From NCBI GenBank assembly GCA_009885355.1, contig VFKW01000082.1, forward strand, positions 1-8,882: a DNA stretch of 8,882 nt, given 5' to 3'. Numbering within the stretch: position 1 is the stretch's first letter; each line of letters opens with the position of its first letter. Shown in pieces: positions 1 through 7,675 of the stretch. The translations under genes and the position numbers were made by a program. The notes beneath the pieces were generated by a model. That model worked only from the letters and a program-made list of their open reading frames with translations. It ran no database searches and was not told the origin of the DNA. Source of the stretch: Candidatus Berkelbacteria bacterium (GTDB lineage: Bacteria > Patescibacteriota > UBA1384 > VFKW01).

Positions 1-771
1 ATGAGTCCCCGCTGCCTAAGAAACCCCGGGATTAGCGGCAGCGGTTCCCGGGGAGTTTCATTAGACTTATATGATGAATATTTATCAAATCATGTATTCA
101 TGAAAGAACTGATCGATTATATACCAAAAGAACAAACTGAACGTTTAATGGATCTTTTTTCTAAAGCAAGAAAACATTCAGAACCGATCTACAGTGACTC
201 AGAAAGATATTTCAGACAATTAATGAAAGTAATTGGTGAAAAAGAAAGTATAGATGGTAATTTATTGACTTGTATGAAGAGAGACGAGCTGGAAAGTTAT
301 TTCAAAAATGGTAACATGCCTAAACTAGAGGTATTAAAAGATCGTTTTAATTACAGCGTAGTTTTATATAAGGACGATACAGAATACATTTTAACCGGTC
401 AAAATGCCGAAAACATCGATACCGTCATTACAGAAAGTAATATCACTAATGTTGATCACATTAAGGGTACGACTGGCTACAAAGGCTTAGTCAAAGGCAT
501 TTGCCGCATTATCGTCGATCCATATAAATATGAAATATTTAATGAAGGTGATATATTAGTCACAGGTATGACCCGTCCCGAATTTATTCCCCTCATGAAA
601 AAAGCCGCCGCCTTTGTCACGGATGCCGGCGGAATGCTCTGTCATGCTGCCATTAGTGCTCGAGAAATGAAAAAACCCTGTATTGTCGGCACAGAAATCG
701 CCACCAAAGTTATTAAAAATGGTCAAATAATTGAAGTAGATGCAAATAATGGTATAGTAAAAGTTATATAA
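1..771 (+). CDS. PEP-utilising enzyme mobile (His) domain protein, probably missing its N-terminal part
   Basis: The C-terminal third (about residues 155-256) is the swivelling phospho-histidine domain of the PEP synthase / pyruvate phosphate dikinase / PTS enzyme I superfamily. The signature GGMLCHAAISARE (210-222) places the phosphorylated histidine at His215, followed by PCIVGTE and a typical ending (GQIIEVDANNGIVKV). Residues about 21-140 are mostly helical and resemble the segment that precedes this domain in dikinase-like proteins of uncultivated bacteria. There is no ATP-grasp domain and no PEP/pyruvate TIM barrel. The first 20 codons (bases 1-60) are GC-rich and unlike the rest of the gene, and no ribosome site is visible because the ATG is the first base of the window. 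The true protein may be longer or start differently; the next in-frame ATG encodes Met34 at 100. The gene ends 12 bases before the next and probably shares its transcript. The domain call is firm; the acceptor is unknown. Confidence 0.8.
   Translation: MSPRCLRNPGISGSGSRGVSLDLYDEYLSNHVFMKELIDYIPKEQTERLMDLFSKARKHSEPIYSDSERYFRQLMKVIGEKESIDGNLLTCMKRDELESYFKNGNMPKLEVLKDRFNYSVVLYKDDTEYILTGQNAENIDTVITESNITNVDHIKGTTGYKGLVKGICRIIVDPYKYEIFNEGDILVTGMTRPEFIPLMKKAAAFVTDAGGMLCHAAISAREMKKPCIVGTEIATKVIKNGQIIEVDANNGIVKVI
9..59. repeat. GC-rich interleaved inverted repeats (pseudoknot-capable)
   Basis: CCGCTGCC (9-16) is perfectly complementary to GGCAGCGG (37-44), and CCCCGGGA (24-31) is perfectly complementary to TCCCGGGG (46-53). 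The pairs interleave, which is the topology of an H-type pseudoknot on either strand. The second stem can be extended by GAAA (20-23) with TTTC (56-59) past a 2-base bulge. I count 37 G or C in bases 1-60 and 14 in bases 61-120. The function is unknown, and it could be an artefact at a sequence end. Confidence 0.6.
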
Positions 772-783
772 TACGGAGGTTGT

Positions 784-1749
784 ATGGAAAATATGCATTT
801 TGGAGATCTGGGAGGGATCACGCAGGAAGGCTCAGGTTTTCACAGACATGATACCCCTGCGAGAAATGCGACTGAAAGCGACTCGATCTCCCAAGACTAT
901 AATGATCTTACTGAAGGTGGAGTTGAGCACGCTATAGAGGTGGCCCGAACTGATATTTTAGAAACAATTAATAATGCACCTGATGGCGCAGTTCTCTTTA
1001 TTGGAGGACGTTCTGATCAAATAAGGACTGGACAAACAGGAGAAATTTGGGGAGAAGCATTATCCGAACTGCCTGATGAAAGTAAAGAAAATTTACTAGT
1101 AATAACAAAAAAAGAAATTGATAATATGCATGAGCTATCAAAAGAAAATCATGATGGCAGTAAAGTGATTGATGAAATTAATCATCTAATCTCTGAGAAT
1201 CCCGATAAAAAAATAATTATAGATTATCCTCTTTTTATTAAACAACTTGGATATGGTTATGAAGACCGTTGGACTCAAAAAAACCAAGAAGGAAAAATTG
1301 AAAAAACTCCCTATTTTTCAGAAATTTTAAAGAAGCATCACAATAATCATGCGGAAGCTATTCATGACTGGCTTCAAAACGACGGTACACTGGAACTAGA
1401 AGACGGTCGTCTACTCCAGGGTCCGAGACCTGAAACTGTCGCCAAACAATATCTTTATGGTTTAGAACGACTTTACCATTTTGCCAAAGATAAGATTCCC
1501 ACTAGCCGACCAGTGCTAGTCCATGCAATAGGTCATCAATGGGATTTGGATGCAGTTGCAACATATTTGGCAAAAGGTAAGGTCAATTATGAGGCTTGGG
1601 AAGAAGTTATGGGTCGACCGGACGCTGATAAAGAAGAGCAGGTAATAAACGAAGGTGAAGCCGTCCAAAATATTATAATTGATCCTCAATCTGGATCAAT
1701 GTCAGTTGAGTACCGAGGAAATAAGTTCAACTACGAAGTACATACTTAA
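784..1749 (+). CDS. Histidine phosphatase superfamily-like protein (divergent)
   Basis: A 321-aa soluble protein with no signal peptide or membrane segment. Its motifs fit the histidine phosphatase (phosphoglycerate mutase-like) order. HRHDTPARN (20-28) resembles the RHGETxxN motif, which would make Arg21-His22 the phospho-acceptor pair. DLTEGGVEHA (41-50) resembles the 'LTexGxxQA' helix. IRTGQTGEIWGEAL (80-93) resembles 'RAxQTAEIxAEAL', with Arg81. VLVHAIGHQWD (244-254) resembles the late 'VsHG' strand, with His251. Two departures are Asp23 in place of the usual Gly and a long middle region (about 100-215). GGAGG lies at 775-779, only 4 bases before this ATG; a second in-frame ATG at 793 is possible. 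It sits between the His-domain and ATP-grasp genes, 12 and 25 bases from them, so co-expression is likely. SixA-type family members remove phosphate from histidine, which would suit the neighbours, but the substrate is inferred. The fold call rests on motif reading only. Confidence 0.55.
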   Translation: MENMHFGDLGGITQEGSGFHRHDTPARNATESDSISQDYNDLTEGGVEHAIEVARTDILETINNAPDGAVLFIGGRSDQIRTGQTGEIWGEALSELPDESKENLLVITKKEIDNMHELSKENHDGSKVIDEINHLISENPDKKIIIDYPLFIKQLGYGYEDRWTQKNQEGKIEKTPYFSEILKKHHNNHAEAIHDWLQNDGTLELEDGRLLQGPRPETVAKQYLYGLERLYHFAKDKIPTSRPVLVHAIGHQWDLDAVATYLAKGKVNYEAWEEVMGRPDADKEEQVINEGEAVQNIIIDPQSGSMSVEYRGNKFNYEVHT

Positions 1750-1764
1750 GGTACACTTATTTAA

Positions 1765-1769
1765 AGGAG
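1765..1769 (+). promoter_or_regulatory. Shine-Dalgarno fixing the start of the ATP-grasp gene
   Basis: AGGAG lies 5 bases before the ATG at 1775. The frame is open back to an ATG at 1679, but that start lies inside the preceding gene and would add 32 residues before the conserved beginning of the domain. This site therefore decides the start. Confidence 0.85.
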
Positions 1770-1774
1770 ATAAT

Positions 1775-2719
1775 ATGTTCACGAAAAATTTTACAGAGCT
1801 TGCAAAAAAAGATGTCGGTATTGCCGGCGGCAAGGGCGCTTCCTTGGGTGAAATGACCCAAGCGGGGATTCCGGTCCCGCCTGGTTTTGTCGTTTTGGCC
1901 GGATCATTTGATCAATTTGTCGAAGAAACCATGCTCAAGGCTGATATCGAAGCTATCTTGGGCCGAGTTGACCACAGGGATATCAATTCGGTCGATGGCG
2001 CCTCCGCTGAGATCCGCGCCATGATTCTCAATGCCGAATTTCCTGAAGATATTAAAACCGAGGTTTTACAATCTTTCAAAGAGCTCGACGCCGACATGGT
2101 CGCCGTGCGCTCTTCCGCTACCGCCGAAGATGGCCAAGACGCTTCGTGGGCAGGTGAACTCGAAAGCTACCTCAATACTACCAAAGATGATTTACTAGAC
2201 AAGATCAAACTCTGCTGGTCCTCTCTTTTTACTCCTCGCGCCATCTTTTATCGCTTTGAAAAAGGCCTTGATACCACTGTTGTCTCCGTCGCTGTCGTCG
2301 TCCAAAAAATGGTCCAATCCGAAGTCTCCGGCATCTGTTTTACCGTTCATCCAGTCACTGAGGATTACAATCAAATGGTCATCGAAGCCGGCTACGGCCT
2401 CGGCGAAGCCATTGTCGGAGGCATGATCACTCCTGATACTTATATCATCGACAAAGAAAAGCTAGATTTTATTGACAAATACATCTCCAGCCAGGAAATG
2501 AAAATCATTCGCGATGGTGCCTCCGGCACCAAAGAAACTGAAGTACCGCAATCCCAGCAAGAATCTCAAAAAATCGCCGATAAACACATTCTAGAATTAG
2601 CCAAAATCTTTCTAAACATCGAAAAACATTACAATTTCCCTCAAGACATCGAATGGGCCTTTGAAAACGATACATACTACATCGTCCAATCCCGCCCCAT
2701 CACGACTCTTTCATGTTAA
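1775..2719 (+). CDS. Stand-alone PPDK/PEP synthase-type ATP-grasp (nucleotide-binding) domain
   Basis: A 314-aa protein consisting of just the ATP-binding domain of the PEP synthase / PPDK family, which transfers a phosphate from ATP to the histidine of a swivelling domain. Family motifs appear in order: GGKGASLGEM (18-27), VPPGFVV (34-40), VRSSATAEDG (111-120, with Arg112), ASWAGELESYLN (123-134), PRAIFYRFEKG (154-164), SEVSGICFTVHPVTED (182-197), IEAGYGLGEAIVGG (203-216) and QDIEWAF (290-296). It ends at VQSRPIT (304-310), where full-length enzymes continue into the His domain. The domain is complete and looks active, but there is no histidine domain and no PEP/pyruvate barrel. The missing His domain is found two genes upstream (1-771), so the pair could form a split dikinase. 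Rifampin phosphotransferase uses the same two modules with a different acceptor. Its central part is much GC-richer than the preceding gene (39 of 60 G or C at 2101-2160, against 13 of 60 at 1081-1140). Not called ppsA because the enzyme is incomplete. Confidence 0.9.
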   Translation: MFTKNFTELAKKDVGIAGGKGASLGEMTQAGIPVPPGFVVLAGSFDQFVEETMLKADIEAILGRVDHRDINSVDGASAEIRAMILNAEFPEDIKTEVLQSFKELDADMVAVRSSATAEDGQDASWAGELESYLNTTKDDLLDKIKLCWSSLFTPRAIFYRFEKGLDTTVVSVAVVVQKMVQSEVSGICFTVHPVTEDYNQMVIEAGYGLGEAIVGGMITPDTYIIDKEKLDFIDKYISSQEMKIIRDGASGTKETEVPQSQQESQKIADKHILELAKIFLNIEKHYNFPQDIEWAFENDTYYIVQSRPITTLSC

Positions 2720-2729
2720 TATTGGACTA

Positions 2730-2746
2730 TTTAATATATAATTAAA
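2730..2746. repeat. AT-only inverted repeat in the gap before the macroglobulin gene
   Basis: TTTAAT (2730-2735) and ATTAAA (2741-2746) form a perfect inverted repeat around ATATA. A TATAAT hexamer (2737-2742) lies inside it, but no good -35 box is found 16-18 bases upstream. It may be a weak promoter element or simply AT-rich leader. No terminator separates the two genes, so read-through from upstream is possible. Confidence 0.3.
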
Positions 2747-2760
2747 TAAAAGGAGGGATA

Positions 2761-5700
2761 ATGTTTATCAAATTAAAAAAAATCCACGTTACTCGTAAGC
2801 AATATTTTATTACCTTAGGAGTACTTTTAGGCTTGGTCCTGGTTTGGGCAGGCTATATTTTAACTCTGCCGAAAGACCAGCCAATTTTCAAAAAAACCGC
2901 CACAAATATAAATCTGACCCTCAAGCCTCAATCCATGAATAATTTCGGTATGCAAAAAGACAGTACCATACTCATTTCATCAAAAACGAATATTGATCTT
3001 AATAAAATCAAGGATAGTTTAACAGTCGAACCGAAAATAGGCTATACGCTTGCAAAAAAAAGCAGCACTGAGGCATTGATAACTTTTAATTCAACACTAA
3101 AAGAAAATCGAGTTTACCAATTTACTCTCGCCAAAACAGACGGTATCGATCGTGAGTATTCCTGGGCATATCAAGTAAGGGCTCCTTTTCAGGTCATTTC
3201 GTCTATCCCTGCCAATGAAGCCACAAGTGTAAAAAAGAACTCAGTCATCGAATTTACCACCAATAGGGAAAATTTTAAAGATGTGAAAAATTTTATCACT
3301 ATTGAGCCAAAAATCACTTTTGATGTCGAACAAAATGGCAAATTGATCATCGTCAAACCAAACCAATCTCAAATGGAAAACGCCAAAATCTACAAAGTTA
3401 CTCTATTAAAAGGCCTTAACGTTACCGAAACAGGCGAGACTTTAGCCGAAGATAAGATCATCCAGTTTGCAACAGAAGCGACAACAACTAATTCAAGCAA
3501 TAATTTTGATTTTAACAAATCTTTTTATGAGACAAATGTTAGCCAAAAAGCGATTTTTGAAGTAAATGGCACAGCAACCAGTGATCCTGTTAAATTATCA
3601 TTATATAAATTCACTGACCCAAAAATTTTCGCTACAGCCTATAGCGCGATAAGCCAGAGAATTTCTTGGGTATATTATATTAAAGTCGACCAGGCTGAGC
3701 TTGCAAAATACAGCTCCTATAAAATTTCCGATTTGACTCTTCCTCTGATTGAAAAAGGGTACAATAAATATGTAGAATTACCGGAGGCTTTGCCAAATGC
3801 TTACTATATTATAGTTGGTCAGTCAGGCAATGCCATCGACTGTGCGGCATTTCAGTCAACCAAAACCAGTAGTTTTTTAAGCTACAGTCCAACCAAAAGT
3901 TTAGTTTGGGTAAATGACCTGGTAACTCAAAAACCGATCGCAAAAGCCGCTGTTAGTATTCTAGGCGGCGACAAGATCGGTGAAACCGATGACAAAGGTG
4001 CTTGGTTTGGTGAAACCCCAGATCAGATAAAGACTACTTTCACCAGCGTAAGCACCGGTACAAGTGGCCAATATTTTGTAGTTGATTCAAAAGAAACAGT
4101 TCCTGTCTTGATCCCGATCGAGGACGCAGATGGCTATGTTTCAGGCATTGAATCAGAAAAATATCAATCTTTCGTTTCCCTTGATAAGCCGATCTATAAA
4201 AAAACAGATAAAGTAAATTTTTGGGGCGTCGCCAAAAAAAGAGATGGCAGTAAATTAAATAATATCACCATTAAAATTTCCGAAAATAACTATACGCCTT
4301 GGGGTTCAACACAAGCCCCGGCACTCTATGAAAAAGACTTAGCTATTGGTGAATATGGCACTTTTGGCAGCAATATCGATATTGAAGATTTAGCTCCAGG
4401 TACATATTCATTAACTGTCAACGATGGTGATATTCAATTTGATTCAGCCATTATTGAGGTTGCCACCTATGTAAAACCAGCCTATAAATTAAGTTTAACC
4501 CAAGATAAAGAAGCGATTTATAGCGGCGAAGAAGTGCAATTCAAGCTGAAAGCAGAATTTTTCGATGGTTCTCCTGTGGCCAATACAGAATTTAATTATA
4601 AAGGATCCAGTTATAATGCAAATAGTTTTGACGGCAAGGTTAAAAGTGACGCTTTTGGTGCAGCTTCTTTCAAATTAAACCCGGCTTTTACAGACAAAAA
4701 TAATTATCCCCATAGCTATGATATTACTGTTACTCCGACAAACTCAGAAGAAAGCGATATCACAGAATCAACCAGTGTCAGGGTTTTTCAATCTTCCATC
4801 ATTCTTTCGGGAAATATCGAAAAAAATGTATTAAAAGTTAATACAAATAATGTAATATTAGATGGTGTAAATTATATTGGTACTCCTGCAAAGGATCAAA
4901 ATGTTACTGGCACGATTACTTGGCAAGAAGATGTTAAAACCGAAGCCGGTGAAGTATTTAACCCGATCAGCAAGCTTATGGAAAAGAAATACAATAGCAC
5001 TGTTGTGCCTCATAAAATAAAAGATTTCGCCGTGAAAACCGGCAATGACGGCAAGGCTAGTTATAATCTCGACGATCTGGAAAAAAATAAAAATTATGAA
5101 ATATATATAACCACCGCAGACTCAAAATCCCGGGCGATTGAGACCAGAACATATTACAGAGGTGGAAATACTACGGACTATACTGAAGATTTTCTAGTTT
5201 TAGAAAATCTTGATTCCCTAGATAGTACAAAAACATATAAAGTTGGCGAAACTGCCAAATTAAGGTTAAAGAAAAATTCAGAAACCCTGCCGGCAAATAG
5301 TAATTATCTATTTTTCAACGCCCAAAACGGCTTGAAAGATTTCAAAATTACCACCACCGCTGACTACGAACGAACTTTTCAGATCGATGATATTCCAAAT
5401 CTTTCAACCATGGGGGTTTGGTTTGACGGTAAAAATCTTTATCAATCCAATTCTCTATATACCAATTTTGACAAAGATCAACGAAAACTCGCCGTCAAAA
5501 TACAAACCGATAAAACCAAATATCTTCCTGGCGACACGGCAAAAATCGATGTTACTGTAAATGATATCAATGGTAAAGGCAAGCAATCAGAAGTGAATAT
5601 GGCTGTTATTGATGACGCTCTAAATGCCATCAATAAAGATGCACAAATAAATCAATCTGGTACAATTTTAGGCTCGATCTACTCATCCGTAAATGGTAAT

Positions 5701-7599
5701 TTTCTAACTCGCGCTTCCCATAAAGATACCAGCAATGATGGCGGCAAAGGCGGCGGCGGTGGTGATGGGCTTCGTTCAGATATCATTGACGTTGCCTATT
5801 ATGGCACTATCACAACTGACAGTAGCGGCAAGGGTCATATCGAATTTAAATTGCCGGATAATATTACCTCATTTAAAATGACTACTTACGCTATTTCCAA
5901 AGATCTAGAAGTCGGCGAAGATCTCTCGCAACTTGTCGTTACCAAGCCATTGTTTGTTGACGCCACTTTGAATGAAAACTATCTTTCCGGTGATGAAGTT
6001 ACTCTGCGCCTGAGGGCTTTTGGCGAAAGCAACGCAAATACCGAATTTACAGCCAAGATAAAAGATCTTAATATAGATAAAACGGGTCTAAAAGCTGACG
6101 CAAGTGGTAATGTCTATATTGCTCTAGGGAAATTACCTCTTGGTACACACGAAGTCATCGTTGGAGCTAAAAATGGTAGCAACCAAGACAGCCTTTTAAA
6201 AAAAATCAATGTCTTGGATAGCTATTATAATGTCTTAAATGAAACATATTATTCTTTAGCTAACAATCTATCAAATATCAAATCAAGCGATAGCGGTAGA
6301 ACCAACCTGGTCTTCACTGATGAAAACCGTGGTGAAGCCCTCAGTTTCCTCTATGATTTATATTACCAGTTTGGTGAAAGATCAGATCAGATCGTCACCA
6401 GAAATATCGCCAGTGATATTCTGAAGAGTTCTTTTGGTCAAAAGAATATTTCTCCAAATGTTAGTATTTCCAACTATCAATTTGAAAATGGCGGCATCGC
6501 CTTATTACCTTATGGGACTGATGAGTTAGAGCTTTCGGCAAAATTAAGTGATTTGGGAGCCGATGTAATTAAAAATAATTTAATCAATTATTTTACCAGC
6601 TCTTTAATTGATACAAAAGCCGATGCTGATCGCCGAGCAATCGCCCTATATGGATTGGCTTCCCTTGGCCAGCCATATCTTGCCAAATTACAAGCTATGA
6701 AAACTGATGCATTAAGTTTAGATCAGTCAGCTTATGTTGCCATGGGTCTGATCAAATTGGGCGATATCGAAGGCGCTCTCGATCTGTATCAATCCAAGAT
6801 CTTACCCGGTCTTATCAAATCAGGCATTTATTATAAGGCCAAAGGCGATAATGAAACTCAGCAGATCAAAACTAGCGCCAATATCGCCATTGTCGCCACT
6901 GTAATAAATAGCGACGAGGCCGCTGGTCTTCGTCGATTTGTTCGAAATTATAATCCAACTGACGATCTTGTCGTTATACAAAAAGCTATACTAGCTCGAG
7001 ATTTAGTGGCCAAGCCATCCGGGGAAGTTAGCTTTAGCTATAATATTTCAGGCAAAGAAACCACAAAAACCATAAATCCAAGCGAAATATTTGAGCTATC
7101 ACTCACAAAAAAAGAAGCCCAAGCTATAAAATTTAGTAATATAAAAGGTCAGATTGGTTTAGTCAGTGCATACTCTGTGAGCGCCAAGCCAGCCGCCGAC
7201 AAACTAAACCCTAGTCTCTCCCTCACCAGATCTTACCAAAAAAATGGTAAAAACGTCACCAGTTTTAACGAAGGAGATGTTGTCGATGTTGTCTTGACCC
7301 CAAAAATTCCAGGCAAAGACGGCTCAATCTATATTATTGAAGATTATCTGCCCTCAGGTCTAAAACTCGCCGCTGGCCTTCAGGATTTCAGCAAGGATAA
7401 TACAACTACAAGACCAAATCAAGTTGATGGTCAAAAAATTGAGTTCATGATATTCAACGATGCGACCGATAAGCCGATTCGCTATAAAGCCAGGATCGTC
7501 AGCAAAGGTATTTACAAAGCCGATCCAGCCACCCTAATGTCAGGCAAAAACAGCGCCGATCTCACAATCACAGGTGAAAATAGTATAACAATTAAATAG
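2761..7599 (+). CDS. Bacterial alpha-2-macroglobulin family protein, membrane-anchored, thioester cysteine missing
   Basis: A 1612-aa surface protein, near the usual length of bacterial macroglobulins (about 1650 aa). Residues 15-36 form one membrane helix after a basic N-terminus, and there is no lipobox cysteine. Two Ig-like domains follow (about 46-140 and 142-239). Macroglobulin domains come next: an MG2-like start at 380, a bait-side domain with LDKPIYKKTDKVNF (474-487, family 'DRPIYRPGxxV'), another from P573, and KYLPGDTAKIDV (920-931) with VNMAVIDDAL (945-954). A glycine-rich loop (994-1003) leads to the A2M core domain with LPDNIT (1031-1036). A helical toroid (about 1180-1420) and a C-terminal MG domain (1483-1612) complete it. 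Where the family has the thioester motif GCxEQ, this protein reads FGERSDQ (1204-1210). Its only cysteine is Cys361, so no thioester can form. Family members trap proteases; here any trapping would be non-covalent. AGGAGG (2751-2756) sits 4 bases before the ATG. The pbpC partner seen in some bacteria is absent from the window. Confidence 0.9.
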   Translation: MFIKLKKIHVTRKQYFITLGVLLGLVLVWAGYILTLPKDQPIFKKTATNINLTLKPQSMNNFGMQKDSTILISSKTNIDLNKIKDSLTVEPKIGYTLAKKSSTEALITFNSTLKENRVYQFTLAKTDGIDREYSWAYQVRAPFQVISSIPANEATSVKKNSVIEFTTNRENFKDVKNFITIEPKITFDVEQNGKLIIVKPNQSQMENAKIYKVTLLKGLNVTETGETLAEDKIIQFATEATTTNSSNNFDFNKSFYETNVSQKAIFEVNGTATSDPVKLSLYKFTDPKIFATAYSAISQRISWVYYIKVDQAELAKYSSYKISDLTLPLIEKGYNKYVELPEALPNAYYIIVGQSGNAIDCAAFQSTKTSSFLSYSPTKSLVWVNDLVTQKPIAKAAVSILGGDKIGETDDKGAWFGETPDQIKTTFTSVSTGTSGQYFVVDSKETVPVLIPIEDADGYVSGIESEKYQSFVSLDKPIYKKTDKVNFWGVAKKRDGSKLNNITIKISENNYTPWGSTQAPALYEKDLAIGEYGTFGSNIDIEDLAPGTYSLTVNDGDIQFDSAIIEVATYVKPAYKLSLTQDKEAIYSGEEVQFKLKAEFFDGSPVANTEFNYKGSSYNANSFDGKVKSDAFGAASFKLNPAFTDKNNYPHSYDITVTPTNSEESDITESTSVRVFQSSIILSGNIEKNVLKVNTNNVILDGVNYIGTPAKDQNVTGTITWQEDVKTEAGEVFNPISKLMEKKYNSTVVPHKIKDFAVKTGNDGKASYNLDDLEKNKNYEIYITTADSKSRAIETRTYYRGGNTTDYTEDFLVLENLDSLDSTKTYKVGETAKLRLKKNSETLPANSNYLFFNAQNGLKDFKITTTADYERTFQIDDIPNLSTMGVWFDGKNLYQSNSLYTNFDKDQRKLAVKIQTDKTKYLPGDTAKIDVTVNDINGKGKQSEVNMAVIDDALNAINKDAQINQSGTILGSIYSSVNGNFLTRASHKDTSNDGGKGGGGGDGLRSDIIDVAYYGTITTDSSGKGHIEFKLPDNITSFKMTTYAISKDLEVGEDLSQLVVTKPLFVDATLNENYLSGDEVTLRLRAFGESNANTEFTAKIKDLNIDKTGLKADASGNVYIALGKLPLGTHEVIVGAKNGSNQDSLLKKINVLDSYYNVLNETYYSLANNLSNIKSSDSGRTNLVFTDENRGEALSFLYDLYYQFGERSDQIVTRNIASDILKSSFGQKNISPNVSISNYQFENGGIALLPYGTDELELSAKLSDLGADVIKNNLINYFTSSLIDTKADADRRAIALYGLASLGQPYLAKLQAMKTDALSLDQSAYVAMGLIKLGDIEGALDLYQSKILPGLIKSGIYYKAKGDNETQQIKTSANIAIVATVINSDEAAGLRRFVRNYNPTDDLVVIQKAILARDLVAKPSGEVSFSYNISGKETTKTINPSEIFELSLTKKEAQAIKFSNIKGQIGLVSAYSVSAKPAADKLNPSLSLTRSYQKNGKNVTSFNEGDVVDVVLTPKIPGKDGSIYIIEDYLPSGLKLAAGLQDFSKDNTTTRPNQVDGQKIEFMIFNDATDKPIRYKARIVSKGIYKADPATLMSGKNSADLTITGENSITIK

Positions 7600-7621
7600 T
7601 TTAAAGCCCATATAGATGGTG

Positions 7622-7651
7622 TTGCATACTATATACTTAATACTTTATACT
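7622..7651 (+). promoter_or_regulatory. Candidate promoter of the small membrane protein gene
   Basis: TTGCAT (7622-7627) and TATACT (7646-7651) are separated by 18 bases, a possible sigma-70 promoter with a moderate -35 box. TATACT also occurs at 7632 and 7653 because of the repeats, so the exact -10 is uncertain. Transcription would start near 7658, just before the ribosome site GGAGG (7665-7669). Confidence 0.4.
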
Positions 7652-7660
7652 ATATACTGA
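7626..7660 (+). repeat. Five tandem 7-bp repeats (ATACTNN)
   Basis: ATACT begins at 7626, 7633, 7640, 7647 and 7654, exactly 7 bases apart, with the last two bases of each unit variable (AT, TA, TT, AT, GA). Units 1-2 and 4-5 share a 12-bp direct repeat ATACTATATACT, spaced 21 bases, two helical turns. The array fills the gap between the macroglobulin and the next gene and overlaps the likely promoter, so it may be a regulator site or a slippage-prone repeat. Confidence 0.8.
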
Positions 7661-7675
7661 TAGTGGAGGCTATCT

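Noticed and set aside
9..59. Known pseudoknotted RNA (twister-type ribozyme or riboswitch) or integron attC site
   Set aside because: The interleaved stems and a CCTAAG string invited comparison, but the other conserved nucleotides I remember for these classes are not present.
556..798. Minus-strand open frame opposite the His-domain region
   Set aside because: It lies opposite a strongly conserved coding domain and resembles no family.
1679..1774. Upstream extension of the ATP-grasp gene to an ATG at 1679
   Set aside because: It overlaps the end of the phosphatase-like gene, has no ribosome site and adds 32 residues before the conserved domain start; AGGAG before 1775 fits better.
1912..2097. 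Minus-strand open frame inside the ATP-grasp gene
   Set aside because: It is serine-rich low-information sequence antisense to a conserved domain.
2722..2742. Sigma-70 promoter with TTGGAC and TATAAT before the macroglobulin gene
   Set aside because: The two boxes are only 9 bases apart, far too close to work together.
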